Assembly: GCA_964488555.1 (NCBI GenBank)
Contig: CAZAUF010000006.1
Span: 1-64,000 of the forward strand
Reading direction: 5' to 3'
DNA: 64,000 nucleotides
From: UBA2112 sp964488555
GTDB taxonomy: Bacteria > Patescibacteriota > Saccharimonadia > Saccharimonadales > Saccharimonadaceae
The position numbers were made by a program, and so were the translations under genes. Shown here piece after piece: positions 43,137 through 51,158 of this stretch. Position 1 is the first letter of the stretch; the number at the start of each line of letters is the position of its first letter. The notes under the pieces were generated by a model. It was given only the letters and a program-made list of their open reading frames with translations, was not told the origin of the DNA and ran no database searches.

Positions 43137-44060
43137 TTAGATTTGTCCGCCGGAATATAGAGCCACGAACGTAATTGCTATCGTCATGAAGCCGATGGCT
43201 TTGTATAGCCCATGGTGATAACGCCAGGAACGTCGCCAGGCTGGAGGGAGTTGCTTTCTGTACGCATGTGCTAGCAGTGCCACGAGTGCTCCGACTATCA
43301 GCAATACGACCGATCCGAGCACAGCGGGTGTCAGAGACTGTAATGTCACTCCAAATCGCGTCATGAAATTCATACTCCCTAGCGTCGGTGCACTGCCTAT
43401 ACGGGGAGTAGTCATCGCACCAGCGACTTCGCTCGCTAGTGTCGGCGCGCCGTATAGAGCCACGACAAGTGTCGTCTGCTGTCCACCCAGCTGACCCTCC
43501 ATAACCGCAAATCCTACCTCTGTATAGTGAGGTCCGAGTATATTATCGCGATGCATCGGCGACGCCATCCACGCGGCCATCACCGCATCGGCATTCGTGA
43601 AGTCTTTGGCCAAGTTTTCTCCCGCATAGCCATAGTCGTATCCTACTTCTTGCAGCCAATGCCACGGTGTCGTACCAGATGGTGAATTATGGTTCCAGTA
43701 CTGCTCGTCATACATGTTTTTGACCTTAAGCTGTGCAGCCTTTGTAAGCGCGTCGTTCGCTTTCAGTGGTGCCAGGCGTTTCTTGGCACGCTCGGCGTTG
43801 GTGTCTTGCAAAAGCTCCGCCACTGATATGTCTGCCCGCTCCCCTAGCACCTTGCCACTTGTCAAAAAGCTGTAGCCGATCTGAAGTCCCATCACCAACA
43901 CCAACACGACAGCTATGCCGTGTCGTCGGATCAGGTGCGGACGAAAGTGATTTTTCTGGTTTGGCACGAGTGCCATCTTCAGGTGATGGCTTGCGTGCTT
44001 TTTGATTACTTTCGTTTTTGCTCTTGGCCGCTTGTTTGTGTTTGCACTTTTCTGTTTCAT
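43137..44060 (-). CDS. CAP/SCP-domain surface protein
   Basis: 307 residues: basic cytoplasmic N-terminus, TM (about 48-68), a CAP domain (about 80-205) with the His in YWNHNSPSG, GYAGENLAKDF (Glu) and SPMHRDNIL (second His), then two TM segments near the C-terminus (about 235-260 and 285-305). CAP domains are widespread in CPR surface proteins; proteolytic, lipid-binding or adhesive roles are all possible. It lies just upstream of galU. Confidence 0.88.
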   Translation of the reverse strand: MKQKSANTNKRPRAKTKVIKKHASHHLKMALVPNQKNHFRPHLIRRHGIAVVLVLVMGLQIGYSFLTSGKVLGERADISVAELLQDTNAERAKKRLAPLKANDALTKAAQLKVKNMYDEQYWNHNSPSGTTPWHWLQEVGYDYGYAGENLAKDFTNADAVMAAWMASPMHRDNILGPHYTEVGFAVMEGQLGGQQTTLVVALYGAPTLASEVAGAMTTPRIGSAPTLGSMNFMTRFGVTLQSLTPAVLGSVVLLIVGALVALLAHAYRKQLPPAWRRSWRYHHGLYKAIGFMTIAITFVALYSGGQI

Positions 44061-44106
44061 ATACGCATTTATGCCAATACTTATAGTATACCTAAGCTCC
44101 TATGAA

Positions 44107-44134
44107 AAAGCGAGGACCGCGTGGTCCTCGCTTT
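44107..44134 (-). terminator. Terminator of the giant surface protein gene
   Basis: AAAGCGAGGACC and GGTCCTCGCTTT form a 12-bp stem with a 4-nt loop, followed by T on the minus strand. Confidence 0.9.
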
Positions 44135-44152
44135 GTCGTATCGAGCTCTTAT

Positions 44153-46765
44153 TTAGTCGTTTTCTTGGTGTCGTCGGCGCAGTGCTGCAATTAAGCCACC
44201 GATGAATGCGAGAATTGCCAGTACTAACAGCCACCAGTACCATGCCAAACCAGCAAGCTTCCATACATTGCTGTCAGAAGCTCCCTTCACTTCAGGAGTA
44301 CTAGTATCTGCCGCAGCATTGTTGTTTTCGGTTTGCGTACCTAGGACATCTTCTTCATCAGACGTGCTTGGGTTGCCATTGAGAACTACGTCGGTAAAAC
44401 TATCATCGGTATCGACTGGTGCTGCATAAACGAAACTGAATGTCTTTGTCGTAGAGTTACCAGCAGCATCCGTAACGGTCAGGTCAAACGAGTAGCTGCC
44501 ATCCGCTGCTACCGTAAAGTCAGGTGTCAACACATCGGTTGCGGACAGAATGACATTAGGGTTGCTACCACTCCAGCTATACGTCAATGGACCGTTCAGG
44601 TCAGTCGCCGTGATGTTTGGTGTGATTACGTTGCCGTTTGTCGCGTAGTCGACCAAGTCTACATCTGGCTCAGTATTGTCTACCCTTAATGTATCGCCTT
44701 TGTATTTTACATTTGAGTTAAAGTTACCCGCCATATCACGTGCTTGGATAGTAACGTGATACATACCATCAGGTGTCTCAAGTGTATCTGTGTTTATAGT
44801 CACAGAGCACTGATAGCGTCCGTCTGATACTTCAGTACACACATCCAGTCCTAAGTCTTTCTGTACAGTGCCATTCGCACCTGTGAGTACGATTCGAGTT
44901 CGGTTATAGTCCCAGTCCACTCCGTAAGGCTCTACTATATCTAGACTTATGGTCAGGTCACCCCGGGTAGAGTTATTTTGCACCGAAGAAATATCGACAT
45001 TCTGAAACTTTGGCTTGGTGTTGTCTACTATCAGAGTCCCGAGCTCAGTACCGTGCTTGGCCCTGAATACAGAGGTGTTACCTGCATTATCTATAGCGCG
45101 CCCTTCGATTACATACACGCCGTCCTCTAGATTGGTAGTGTCAATTACACCGTGTCTGCTTGTCCAGACACCGTTGTCGTTAAGCATCCACAGTGTAGTG
45201 AGACTAGTGGTATCACGGACACTTACTGTATCGCCGTCTGAATTAATCAACTTGTAGTAAACGCCTTTTTGACCAACCTTTGGACTAGGGACGCCTGAAC
45301 CTATGCCGTCATCTACGTTAAACTTAAGATCAACTAGGCCACGTACTGGATTTGTTAGATCTGTGAGAAGTGTGACATTCGATGCGGTATTATCTAAAGT
45401 GAATTTAAACGCATTTGTGCTAGATTTACCAAAACTACCATCATCTAAGTAGTATTTGGAATCAGTGTTACCAAGAGCGTCTACGGTCCTAAAGTACAGT
45501 CTAATATCCTCTATTGTTTTGCCTTCAAAGAAATCAGCCGTATAGTTAGCGCTACTCGTGTCTGTACGATTAGTTAAATCAATATGTGCAACATATTTAT
45601 TAGTAGAAGCATCCAGTAACTGAACTTTAGTCCATCCAGTAGCCGGTGGGCCAGCCATGCCAGGTATAGAGAATCCGATTTGAGATCCAACTAATTTTAG
45701 AGGCTCGTTGGTGTTAAATGTAACGTTTAGATAGCCACCATTAAGCGATGCGCCTGTGTAGTTCACGCCATCGATTGTTACTATTTTATCTAGATTAACA
45801 TTTGTAATCGTAGGTGCGGTGTTGTCGATTGTAAATTCAAAACACTTGGTACTAGATGTATTGTTAGCTGTGTCTTGTGCGTTATACACAAGTCCATATG
45901 TACCCTCACCAAGTGTCGCAGGCAGGTTGACCGTATGGCTTGCGTTTGTACCAGTTGCGGCACTCGAGGTGCTCTTAATCAGTGCACCACGTGGGTCGCA
46001 TCCTTCGTAAATGTTTCCGGTGATTCTTTGTAGACCCTGTCCATCAGTAGCATCAATAACGAACTTGTAGCTGCTCTTTACATAGTCTTGCGGGTTCGTC
46101 AGCGTCACTCCGGGTTTGACGGTGTCGATCCAGTCGATATGGATATTGACGAGTGTTGAGTTGCCAGCCAAGTCCATGATCGTTACGTCTTCGGTAGTGT
46201 TTGCAGCATAAGACTTCTGTACAACCTTAGAGCTGACAGCAGTCCAGCCTGCAGGCACCTGGATGTCTTCGTTGGCGGTGATTGTTGCTACGACGCTTGT
46301 GTTGGTGGGTGTAGATGCAACATAGCCAAAGGTAGCAGTTGGCGAGGTCTTATCGCAGTTTATGGACGCAGCCATCACACTATAAGACTTGTGTGTTGGA
46401 ATAACAAAGTATCGTGCACCGTAGATGTCTGCGGTCACCTGCGTATTTGAAATAGCCACAGCCCCCGTGTTAACCGACCACTCATCGGTGTCGTTTATTC
46501 CAAGCCAATGGTCATAAGAGTTACCATAGTCAGTCTTGTAAACTATGCTTCCACCCGTCCAACCAGATATATCTTCATGTAAAACGAGTTTTAAAACCGC
46601 CTCTTCACCTTCACAAACGGTATCCACACTAAATGGACCATCCGCTATAGGAGCCGCACTCGCAACTTGCGCTCCTGCTAGTGGTGTGAGTGTACTTAGA
46701 GCCAGTACCAACGACATAAAGCCAAGCGTACTACGCTTAAAAATATTAGATATTACCTCTCGCAT
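44153..46765 (-). CDS. Large secreted protein with Ig-like repeats and C-terminal anchor
   Basis: 870 residues from the ATG at 46765 (MREVISNIFKRS), which has GAGG about 10 nt upstream; a GTG at 46804 is a weaker alternative. Signal peptide (about 10-38), then at least four Ig-like modules marked by DNTAPTI, DNTASNV, DNTKPKF and DNTEPDV, a Thr/Asp-rich stalk, one TM (about 838-860) and RRR. It has no LPxTG. A likely cell-surface adhesin or stalk protein. Local composition is more A/T-rich than its neighbours, which may reflect acquisition. Strong promoter at 46819-46847. Confidence 0.85.
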   Translation of the reverse strand: MREVISNIFKRSTLGFMSLVLALSTLTPLAGAQVASAAPIADGPFSVDTVCEGEEAVLKLVLHEDISGWTGGSIVYKTDYGNSYDHWLGINDTDEWSVNTGAVAISNTQVTADIYGARYFVIPTHKSYSVMAASINCDKTSPTATFGYVASTPTNTSVVATITANEDIQVPAGWTAVSSKVVQKSYAANTTEDVTIMDLAGNSTLVNIHIDWIDTVKPGVTLTNPQDYVKSSYKFVIDATDGQGLQRITGNIYEGCDPRGALIKSTSSAATGTNASHTVNLPATLGEGTYGLVYNAQDTANNTSSTKCFEFTIDNTAPTITNVNLDKIVTIDGVNYTGASLNGGYLNVTFNTNEPLKLVGSQIGFSIPGMAGPPATGWTKVQLLDASTNKYVAHIDLTNRTDTSSANYTADFFEGKTIEDIRLYFRTVDALGNTDSKYYLDDGSFGKSSTNAFKFTLDNTASNVTLLTDLTNPVRGLVDLKFNVDDGIGSGVPSPKVGQKGVYYKLINSDGDTVSVRDTTSLTTLWMLNDNGVWTSRHGVIDTTNLEDGVYVIEGRAIDNAGNTSVFRAKHGTELGTLIVDNTKPKFQNVDISSVQNNSTRGDLTISLDIVEPYGVDWDYNRTRIVLTGANGTVQKDLGLDVCTEVSDGRYQCSVTINTDTLETPDGMYHVTIQARDMAGNFNSNVKYKGDTLRVDNTEPDVDLVDYATNGNVITPNITATDLNGPLTYSWSGSNPNVILSATDVLTPDFTVAADGSYSFDLTVTDAAGNSTTKTFSFVYAAPVDTDDSFTDVVLNGNPSTSDEEDVLGTQTENNNAAADTSTPEVKGASDSNVWKLAGLAWYWWLLVLAILAFIGGLIAALRRRHQEND

Positions 46766-46818
46766 TGTGGTGACACCTCTCGTATTACTCCGCGCTCCAC
46801 GCACGGTTTACTTTGCGA

Positions 46819-46847
46819 TTATTATAGCATGCTTAAATATAATTTGC
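46819..46847 (-). promoter_or_regulatory. Promoter of the giant surface protein gene
   Basis: TTGCAA, 17 bp, TATAAT with extended TGC. The leader is about 45 nt. Confidence 0.85.
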
Positions 46848-46994
46848 AATAGACTTGTTTGTATGGAGTAATATACTTTTATTCAGCTTTTGTCGCTTGT
46901 CTATGTACTATGTCTTCACATCTCCTTGGGAAAGCATAAGAAGTATGATACGTTGGTAAATACTGTAATAAAAATAAACAGGAGCCTGATAACT

Positions 46995-47576
46995 ATGTTA
47001 GACAGGATAATAAACGAAGTAAGCGGTGCAGTAACCGCAGCCGTAAACGGAGTCGACGACATACTGAGCGCCGTCACCGGCACGGTGAAAAACCAAGTTA
47101 TAAATGTCATCCAAGGCGGCGGCGAAGTCGCTGGCGCAGGTGTAGAGGCTATCGCTTCTGTAGCGAGCGGTGCCGTAAAAGGCGTCGGTTCGGTCGGCGC
47201 GTCGGTCACCGACACGATTTTCGGTACGATGAGCGGTATCGTGAATGGCGTATCAGAGGTAGGCGGTGATGTATTCAGTGCCGTTCGCGCTGGTGCACAC
47301 GGTGTCGTTACTGGTGTCGCTGACACCGGTGGCGATGTCGGTTCTGCTGCTGTAAGTGCTGTCCAAGGTGCTGTAAAGGCAGCTGGCGACGTAGGTGGCG
47401 ACACCGCAGAAGCAGCCAAGCAGGCTGTCGGCGGCGCGCTAGACGCAGCCACAAGCGTCGGTGGTGACGCAGTATCAACCGTCCGTGACGCACTGCTCGG
47501 TGCGGCGGCTCTCCCCCGAGATGTTATCGAGGCAGCCATCAAGGGTCACGACGATAACTCTGGCGACAAAGCGTAA
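46995..47576 (+). CDS. Glycine-zipper-like Val/Ala/Gly repeat protein
   Basis: 193 residues from the ATG at 46995 (MLDRIINEVSG), which has AGGAG about 11 nt upstream. Almost the whole protein consists of Gly/Ala/Val with regularly spaced Asp: variants of VGGDV-SAV-GA--G occur about every 20-25 residues (GGDVFSAV, GGDVGSAAVSAV, GGDTAEAA, GGDAVSTV). Such patterns give amphipathic helices or glycine zippers that insert into or coat membranes. No signal peptide. Function unknown. Ends with a bidirectional terminator. Confidence 0.7.
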   Translation: MLDRIINEVSGAVTAAVNGVDDILSAVTGTVKNQVINVIQGGGEVAGAGVEAIASVASGAVKGVGSVGASVTDTIFGTMSGIVNGVSEVGGDVFSAVRAGAHGVVTGVADTGGDVGSAAVSAVQGAVKAAGDVGGDTAEAAKQAVGGALDAATSVGGDAVSTVRDALLGAAALPRDVIEAAIKGHDDNSGDKA

Positions 47577-47597
47577 ACACACAAGCCATATAAAAAT

Positions 47598-47632
47598 AAA
47601 CAACCACTGGCAGAGCGGTTGTTTATTTTTTG
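47598..47632. terminator. Bidirectional terminator
   Basis: AAACAACC and GGTTGTTT form an 8-bp stem, with T-rich tails on both strands. It overlaps the last codons of the gene ending at 47623. Confidence 0.85.
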
Positions 47633-47997
47633 CGCGCTTGCAGCTCATCTATACGATCGTGATCAAGCCCATAGTAGTGCGCTATCTCATGCCAAAGCGT
47701 GCGCTTGATCTGCTCAAACAGCTCGCTTTCGCTACGAACTATCCGTAGTATAGAGTGCTTAAACAGCGTAATGCGACTAGGGAACAATCCACTTCCCTGC
47801 TGTGTTTTTGCAATACCTTCAAACAGTCCCAGCAGTATCACACCGTCGCGCAGCTTCATCTTGTCTACCTGCTCGGGTGTAGGGTCATCGGCCATAGTAA
47901 TGGCGACGTTCTCCATATTCGTGATGTACTCCTGCGGCAGTTCGTCCATAGCGCGAGTAATCAACGCTTCAAACTGTTCATCGCTGAGTTCATGCAT
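47623..47997 (-). CDS. Zincin-like metallopeptidase (PF06262 type)
   Basis: 124 residues from the ATG at 47997 (MHELSDEQF). TLWHEIAHYYGLDHDRIDEL carries the HExxHxxGxxH zinc motif of the small zincin_1 family. An ATG five codons earlier overlaps the -10 box TATAGT (48004-48009) and is rejected; the gap to the chosen ATG is 6 nt. Cytosolic; role unknown in this family. Confidence 0.9.
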   Translation of the reverse strand: MHELSDEQFEALITRAMDELPQEYITNMENVAITMADDPTPEQVDKMKLRDGVILLGLFEGIAKTQQGSGLFPSRITLFKHSILRIVRSESELFEQIKRTLWHEIAHYYGLDHDRIDELQARKK

Positions 47998-48045
47998 ATT
48001 ATTACTATACACTATATAGCAAACTGTTGCGGGTCTGCTACGTGA

Positions 48046-48255
48046 TCAGTCCTTGCTGAAGTCAAACCAGCTTGGGTCTTTTTCGATATCTTTGACGATG
48101 GCATTCCAATGATTTGTCAGTTCTTCGCCCGATATATCGTCGAGGGTATTAAACGCGTCAGCCTCGTCGCGCTCCGCCGCTATGGCATCGCGGAGCCCAT
48201 CGTCAAGTGGGTCTGGCTTGTTGAAGCGCATATTGTTATTACGAAATAGTTTCAT
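48046..48255 (-). CDS. Small hypothetical protein
   Basis: 69 residues, acidic C-terminal half (DPSWFDFSKD end), no membrane segment. It starts 8 bp after the stop of the NPG-repeat protein with AAGGAGC just upstream of the ATG, so it is co-transcribed with it. Unrecognised. Confidence 0.65.
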   Translation of the reverse strand: MKLFRNNNMRFNKPDPLDDGLRDAIAAERDEADAFNTLDDISGEELTNHWNAIVKDIEKDPSWFDFSKD

Positions 48256-48263
48256 GCTGCTCC

Positions 48264-48647
48264 TTAGCGTTCTACCCTTCCCTGTGGCGGTCGCTCAGGA
48301 ATAATCATGCCAGGATTGACACGGTTGACCATATCGACAGCACTTTCACGACGCGGGGCGGGACGATCCATAGGTAGTAGCTGTCCGGGATTGAGACGGT
48401 TGATTATGTCGACAGCACTCTCGCCACTACGAGCCACCGGAGCGGTGGAACGTGTACGATCAAGCCAGCGCGCGCTACCAGCTAGGCGTTTCAACAAACT
48501 CTTTTTGACAGGCTTTGCCTCGGACTCGAGCTGTACCGCTCCATAGTCAATGCTATCAACAGGATCGCCTTCAGGGATAATATCCGTATTACGCGCGTCT
48601 GCGCCTTCTGCTGTGTAGGGGTTTATTCGTGGTATATGTTCTGACAT
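48264..48647 (-). CDS. Hypothetical protein with two NPG repeats
   Basis: 127 residues, no membrane segment. The C-terminal half has two copies of a ~17-residue unit, ESAVDIINRLNPGQLLP and ESAVDMVNRVNPGMIIP, separated by a Pro/Arg-rich linker. Such short linear motifs often serve as binding peptides. It has a strong promoter of the TTGACTTTTTAT type, and a poor Shine-Dalgarno. Forms an operon with the 69-residue protein. Unrecognised. Confidence 0.65.
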   Translation of the reverse strand: MSEHIPRINPYTAEGADARNTDIIPEGDPVDSIDYGAVQLESEAKPVKKSLLKRLAGSARWLDRTRSTAPVARSGESAVDIINRLNPGQLLPMDRPAPRRESAVDMVNRVNPGMIIPERPPQGRVER

Positions 48648-48681
48648 GATGTTTGTTTTTTACCTTTGCTTTGTAAAAACA

Positions 48682-48710
48682 ATATTAGCATAAGTATTAT
48701 AAAAAGTCAA
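48682..48710 (-). promoter_or_regulatory. Promoter of the NPG-repeat operon
   Basis: TTGACT, 17 bp, TAATAT with extended TGC; near-copy of the promoter at 20212-20240. Confidence 0.8.
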
Positions 48711-48729
48711 TATACGCTAAACTGATAGT

Positions 48730-49158
48730 ATGTTGGCAATCAACCATACTCTTGCAGGAGCAACCATTGCAGTAATCATACCTGCACCTCTGGTGCCTGC
48801 AGTAGCGATAGCATCGCATTTCTTACTCGACATGATGCCGCATGCCGATGGCGCAGAGCCGCCCATACCAAAGCGCATAAAACGCCAGATCGGCATAGAC
48901 CTCGCACTGACACCATTCGTTTATCTATTTATCCTATGGCTCTTTCCTGAGCAGTGGCTCATTGTTACCATCGGCGTGTTCTTCAGTGTCATGCCGGATG
49001 CTCTATGGATATTTTGGCGTCGCGGCGGTCCGCGCTGGTTTCAGAAATTCCTCGACTGGGCACACTGGATCCAGTGGGGCGAACGACCATATGGCTGGAT
49101 ATTCGATGCGTTCTATGCGTTCCTGATGATATTCACACTCGTGCAACTCGCCAGCTGA
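48730..49158 (+). CDS. YdjM-like membrane protein
   Basis: 142 residues with three to four TM segments. INHTLAGATIA and ASHFLLDMMPHAD place His and Asp residues as in the YdjM/LexA-binding membrane hydrolase family (PF04307). Metal-dependent hydrolase activity is predicted for that family but poorly proven. TAAACT lies 6 nt before the ATG, a weak but similar leaderless arrangement. Confidence 0.7.
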   Translation: MLAINHTLAGATIAVIIPAPLVPAVAIASHFLLDMMPHADGAEPPIPKRIKRQIGIDLALTPFVYLFILWLFPEQWLIVTIGVFFSVMPDALWIFWRRGGPRWFQKFLDWAHWIQWGERPYGWIFDAFYAFLMIFTLVQLAS

Positions 49159-49167
49159 TCCAGCCTA

Positions 49168-49332
49168 CTACTTAATCGGTAATACGCCTCGTCTCTTTAA
49201 TGCCAACACTATACCTGCGGCAGCTGGAACGGTGAGCAGCCAGAACAAATCAAAACCAGACGAAACCCCGTCTTTGCTGCTAGTTGGCTTTGCCGTCGTA
49301 GCAAGTGTGTCGCTTATTTGCGACAGGCTCAT
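49168..49332 (-). CDS. Small protein with C-terminal membrane anchor
   Basis: 54 residues from the ATG at 49332 (MSLSQISDTLATTAKP). Ser/Thr/Lys-rich N-terminus, one TM (FDLFWLLTVPAAAGIVLAL), then KRRGV. This resembles the C-terminal anchor of a secreted protein. It is in frame with the cassette membrane gene ending at 49351, separated by TAA and six codons, so it may be a separate small protein, a read-through extension or the relic of a longer protein. No clear Shine-Dalgarno. Confidence 0.45.
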   Translation of the reverse strand: MSLSQISDTLATTAKPTSSKDGVSSGFDLFWLLTVPAAAGIVLALKRRGVLPIK

Positions 49333-49350
49333 TGGCAGCTCAACATTTAT

Positions 49351-49806
49351 TTAGCGTTCATTGATAAACATAGTAACGGATGGCTTTTTGTATATTGAAG
49401 AAAGTTCATCAACATATATAGAGACTGAATACTTGTCCACATCTCCATACACAGGACAGACATATTTGGCAGGATTATTTTTTGCATCATCAAGACATTC
49501 TTGCTTCGGTAAAACTCCTTCCCATCCAGATAACTCAAGGATCCTAGCAAGTTCCTCTTGCGTAATCGGTTCTGGAGTCGTCCAAAACCGGTCTAAACTA
49601 GGGCATCCTCCCTGGAGACACACAGTTCTTGGAGGATCAGCATAGCTGCCAACCAATTCCCACGAACTATCCGCCTTAAACTGATCTGCGACCGATTCGA
49701 TATGATCGGTGCTACCGGTCCAGGTAATCCAATATACAAATATCGCCAGTATGGCAATTATCAATGCTGCTGCATACAGCACTATTTTCTTCCACCTCTT
49801 GTTCAT
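49351..49806 (-). CDS. Cassette gene A, copy 1: single-TM Cys-rich protein
   Basis: 151 residues from the ATG at 49806 (MNKRWKK). The GGGAG Shine-Dalgarno lies 5 nt upstream, inside the last codons of gene B; a GTG two codons earlier overlaps the B stop. TM (about 8-26), then an extracytoplasmic domain with four Cys (TVCLQGGCPSL, KQEC, YVCPVYG) and the shared pattern P(I/L)TQ-E, SGW, VDKY. Residues 1 to about 43 are encoded by DNA identical to copy 2; the rest diverges. Function unknown. Confidence 0.75.
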   Translation of the reverse strand: MNKRWKKIVLYAAALIIAILAIFVYWITWTGSTDHIESVADQFKADSSWELVGSYADPPRTVCLQGGCPSLDRFWTTPEPITQEELARILELSGWEGVLPKQECLDDAKNNPAKYVCPVYGDVDKYSVSIYVDELSSIYKKPSVTMFINER

Positions 49807-50021
49807 ATTCACTCCCGCGTTAATGAATTACTCAGATTGTACCCCTGTAGGATATCTACGTCAATCACGACACCTTCGAGCACGCTAATGCCGTATTTGC
49901 TAGCATAGATTGCGGACATCTTGTTCTTTATGTATGCATCTCTGCCATTTTCATAGGAATTCTTATCGATATCTACTGCTGGATAACGGCGACCATTGTA
50001 CTGTTCAGTACCGAGCTCGTA
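49679..50021. repeat. Constant block, copy 1 of the cassette array
   Basis: 343 bp that by eye is identical to 50587-50929 (offset 908). It covers the 3' half of gene B, the B/A junction, the embedded promoter and the 5' end of gene A. Sequence on either side is homologous only at protein level. Confidence 0.85.
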
Positions 50022-50252
50022 ATGATGAGGTGTAGGATATTGTTTTAACTCATTATCATCTAGTAGTCGAAAAAACTTATCGGCTTCATTATCCTCAAGA
50101 CCTTGACCCGACCCTCTTGCAAATACCGTCTCAACCTTACTACACGGTTCATCTATTGATTTAGCATGTGCCGTGTTGGTATTAAGAATAAAGAATAGAC
50201 TAACTGTAAAAAATACTAATAATTTAAGAATTATACTCGTGGTGGCTGTCAT
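49809..50252 (-). CDS. Cassette gene B, copy 1: secreted cutinase-like N-terminal half
   Basis: 147 residues: signal peptide (about 8-30), then CSKVETVFARGSGQGL, like the first strand and oxyanion region of cutinase-family alpha/beta hydrolases (C-x-x-V-E-x-x-F-A-R-G). The remainder (ELGTEQYNGRRYPAVDID onward) is the constant part. No GxSxG nucleophile motif follows, so it is either a truncated hydrolase or a non-enzymatic derivative. The stop abuts the start of gene A. Confidence 0.75.
   Translation of the reverse strand: MTATTSIILKLLVFFTVSLFFILNTNTAHAKSIDEPCSKVETVFARGSGQGLEDNEADKFFRLLDDNELKQYPTPHHYELGTEQYNGRRYPAVDIDKNSYENGRDAYIKNKMSAIYASKYGISVLEGVVIDVDILQGYNLSNSLTRE
49836..49864 (-). promoter_or_regulatory. 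Promoter of cassette gene A, copy 1
   Basis: TTGACG, 17 bp, TACAAT, lying within the last 20 codons of gene B. It gives a leader of about 22 nt carrying GGGAG. Confidence 0.75.
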
Positions 50253-50267
50253 ATGTTAAATCACCGA

Positions 50268-50714
50268 TTACTCCATCAATAAACTCACTGTTGGCTTATT
50301 CAGGCTAGGACTTTCGGTTAAGGCTGAGATGGTAATCTTATACCTATCAACTACACCGTACATCCTACACACATTACTGCCTGAAGCAGTTTTTGATTGC
50401 TCGCAGTCTTTATGTGGTACTATATGTCCCCATCCAGAATCATTGAGTATATCACTAATCTCAGTTTGTGTGATCGGAGCGGGCGTAGACCAAGTTCGGA
50501 CAAGATTGGGACAACGTTGAGCAATGCATAGTGTACGCGGCGGATCAGCGTGATCCCTAACCAACTCCCATGAATCTGGTACCTTGAACTGATCTGCGAC
50601 CGATTCGATATGATCGGTGCTACCGGTCCAGGTAATCCAATATACAAATATCGCCAGTATGGCAATTATCAATGCTGCTGCATACAGCACTATTTTCTTC
50701 CACCTCTTGTTCAT
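50268..50714 (-). CDS. Cassette gene A, copy 2: single-TM Cys-rich protein
   Basis: 148 residues from the ATG at 50714. The first ~43 residues are identical to copy 1, then the domain diverges: TLCIAQRCPNL, HKDCEQ, NVCRMYG and VDRY. The four Cys positions and the PITQ, SGW and VDxY landmarks are kept. Its Shine-Dalgarno and start overlap gene B copy 2, as in copy 1. It ends 16 bp before gene B copy 1. Confidence 0.75.
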   Translation of the reverse strand: MNKRWKKIVLYAAALIIAILAIFVYWITWTGSTDHIESVADQFKVPDSWELVRDHADPPRTLCIAQRCPNLVRTWSTPAPITQTEISDILNDSGWGHIVPHKDCEQSKTASGSNVCRMYGVVDRYKITISALTESPSLNKPTVSLLME

Positions 50715-50929
50715 ATTCACTCCCGCGTTAATGAATTACTCAGATTGTACCCCTGTAGGATATCTACGTCAATCACGACACCTTCGAGCACGCTAATGCC
50801 GTATTTGCTAGCATAGATTGCGGACATCTTGTTCTTTATGTATGCATCTCTGCCATTTTCATAGGAATTCTTATCGATATCTACTGCTGGATAACGGCGA
50901 CCATTGTACTGTTCAGTACCGAGCTCGTA
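50587..50929. repeat. Constant block, copy 2 of the cassette array
   Basis: Identical by eye to 49679-50021 over 343 bp. Confidence 0.85.
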
Positions 50930-51145
50930 GTAATGAAATTTTGTACTTTTCAGATTGACAGCAAGTTGTTGTTCAAAGCGATTACTCTCCCTGCCCCTTA
51001 AGTCGGACCCTGCGCCTCGCACGAACACTATTTCCGCCTTTTGGCATGTGTCACTTACAGACTTAGCCTCAGTCGTTTGTCCGTATAATAAAACAACCAG
51101 GAAACTTGTTGCTACAACCAAAAGGACGAAAATATATTTTTTCAT
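50717..51145 (-). CDS. Cassette gene B, copy 2: secreted cutinase-like N-terminal half
   Basis: 142 residues: signal peptide (about 4-27), TCQKAEIVFVRGAGSDL matching the cutinase-like motif of copy 1, and the constant C-terminal ~70 residues identical to copy 1. The N-terminal ~70 residues are only distantly similar, including a completely different signal peptide. No GxSxG. Confidence 0.75.
   Translation of the reverse strand: MKKYIFVLLVVATSFLVVLLYGQTTEAKSVSDTCQKAEIVFVRGAGSDLRGRESNRFEQQLAVNLKSTKFHYYELGTEQYNGRRYPAVDIDKNSYENGRDAYIKNKMSAIYASKYGISVLEGVVIDVDILQGYNLSNSLTRE
50744..50772 (-). promoter_or_regulatory. Promoter of cassette gene A, copy 2
   Basis: The same TTGACG, 17 bp, TACAAT inside gene B as in copy 1. 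Confidence 0.75.
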
Positions 51146-51158
51146 TGCGAAAATTATA

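Noticed and set aside
46890..46994. N-terminal extension of the glycine-zipper protein
   Set aside because: Composition differs sharply from the repeat protein and an AGGAG site precedes the ATG at 46995.
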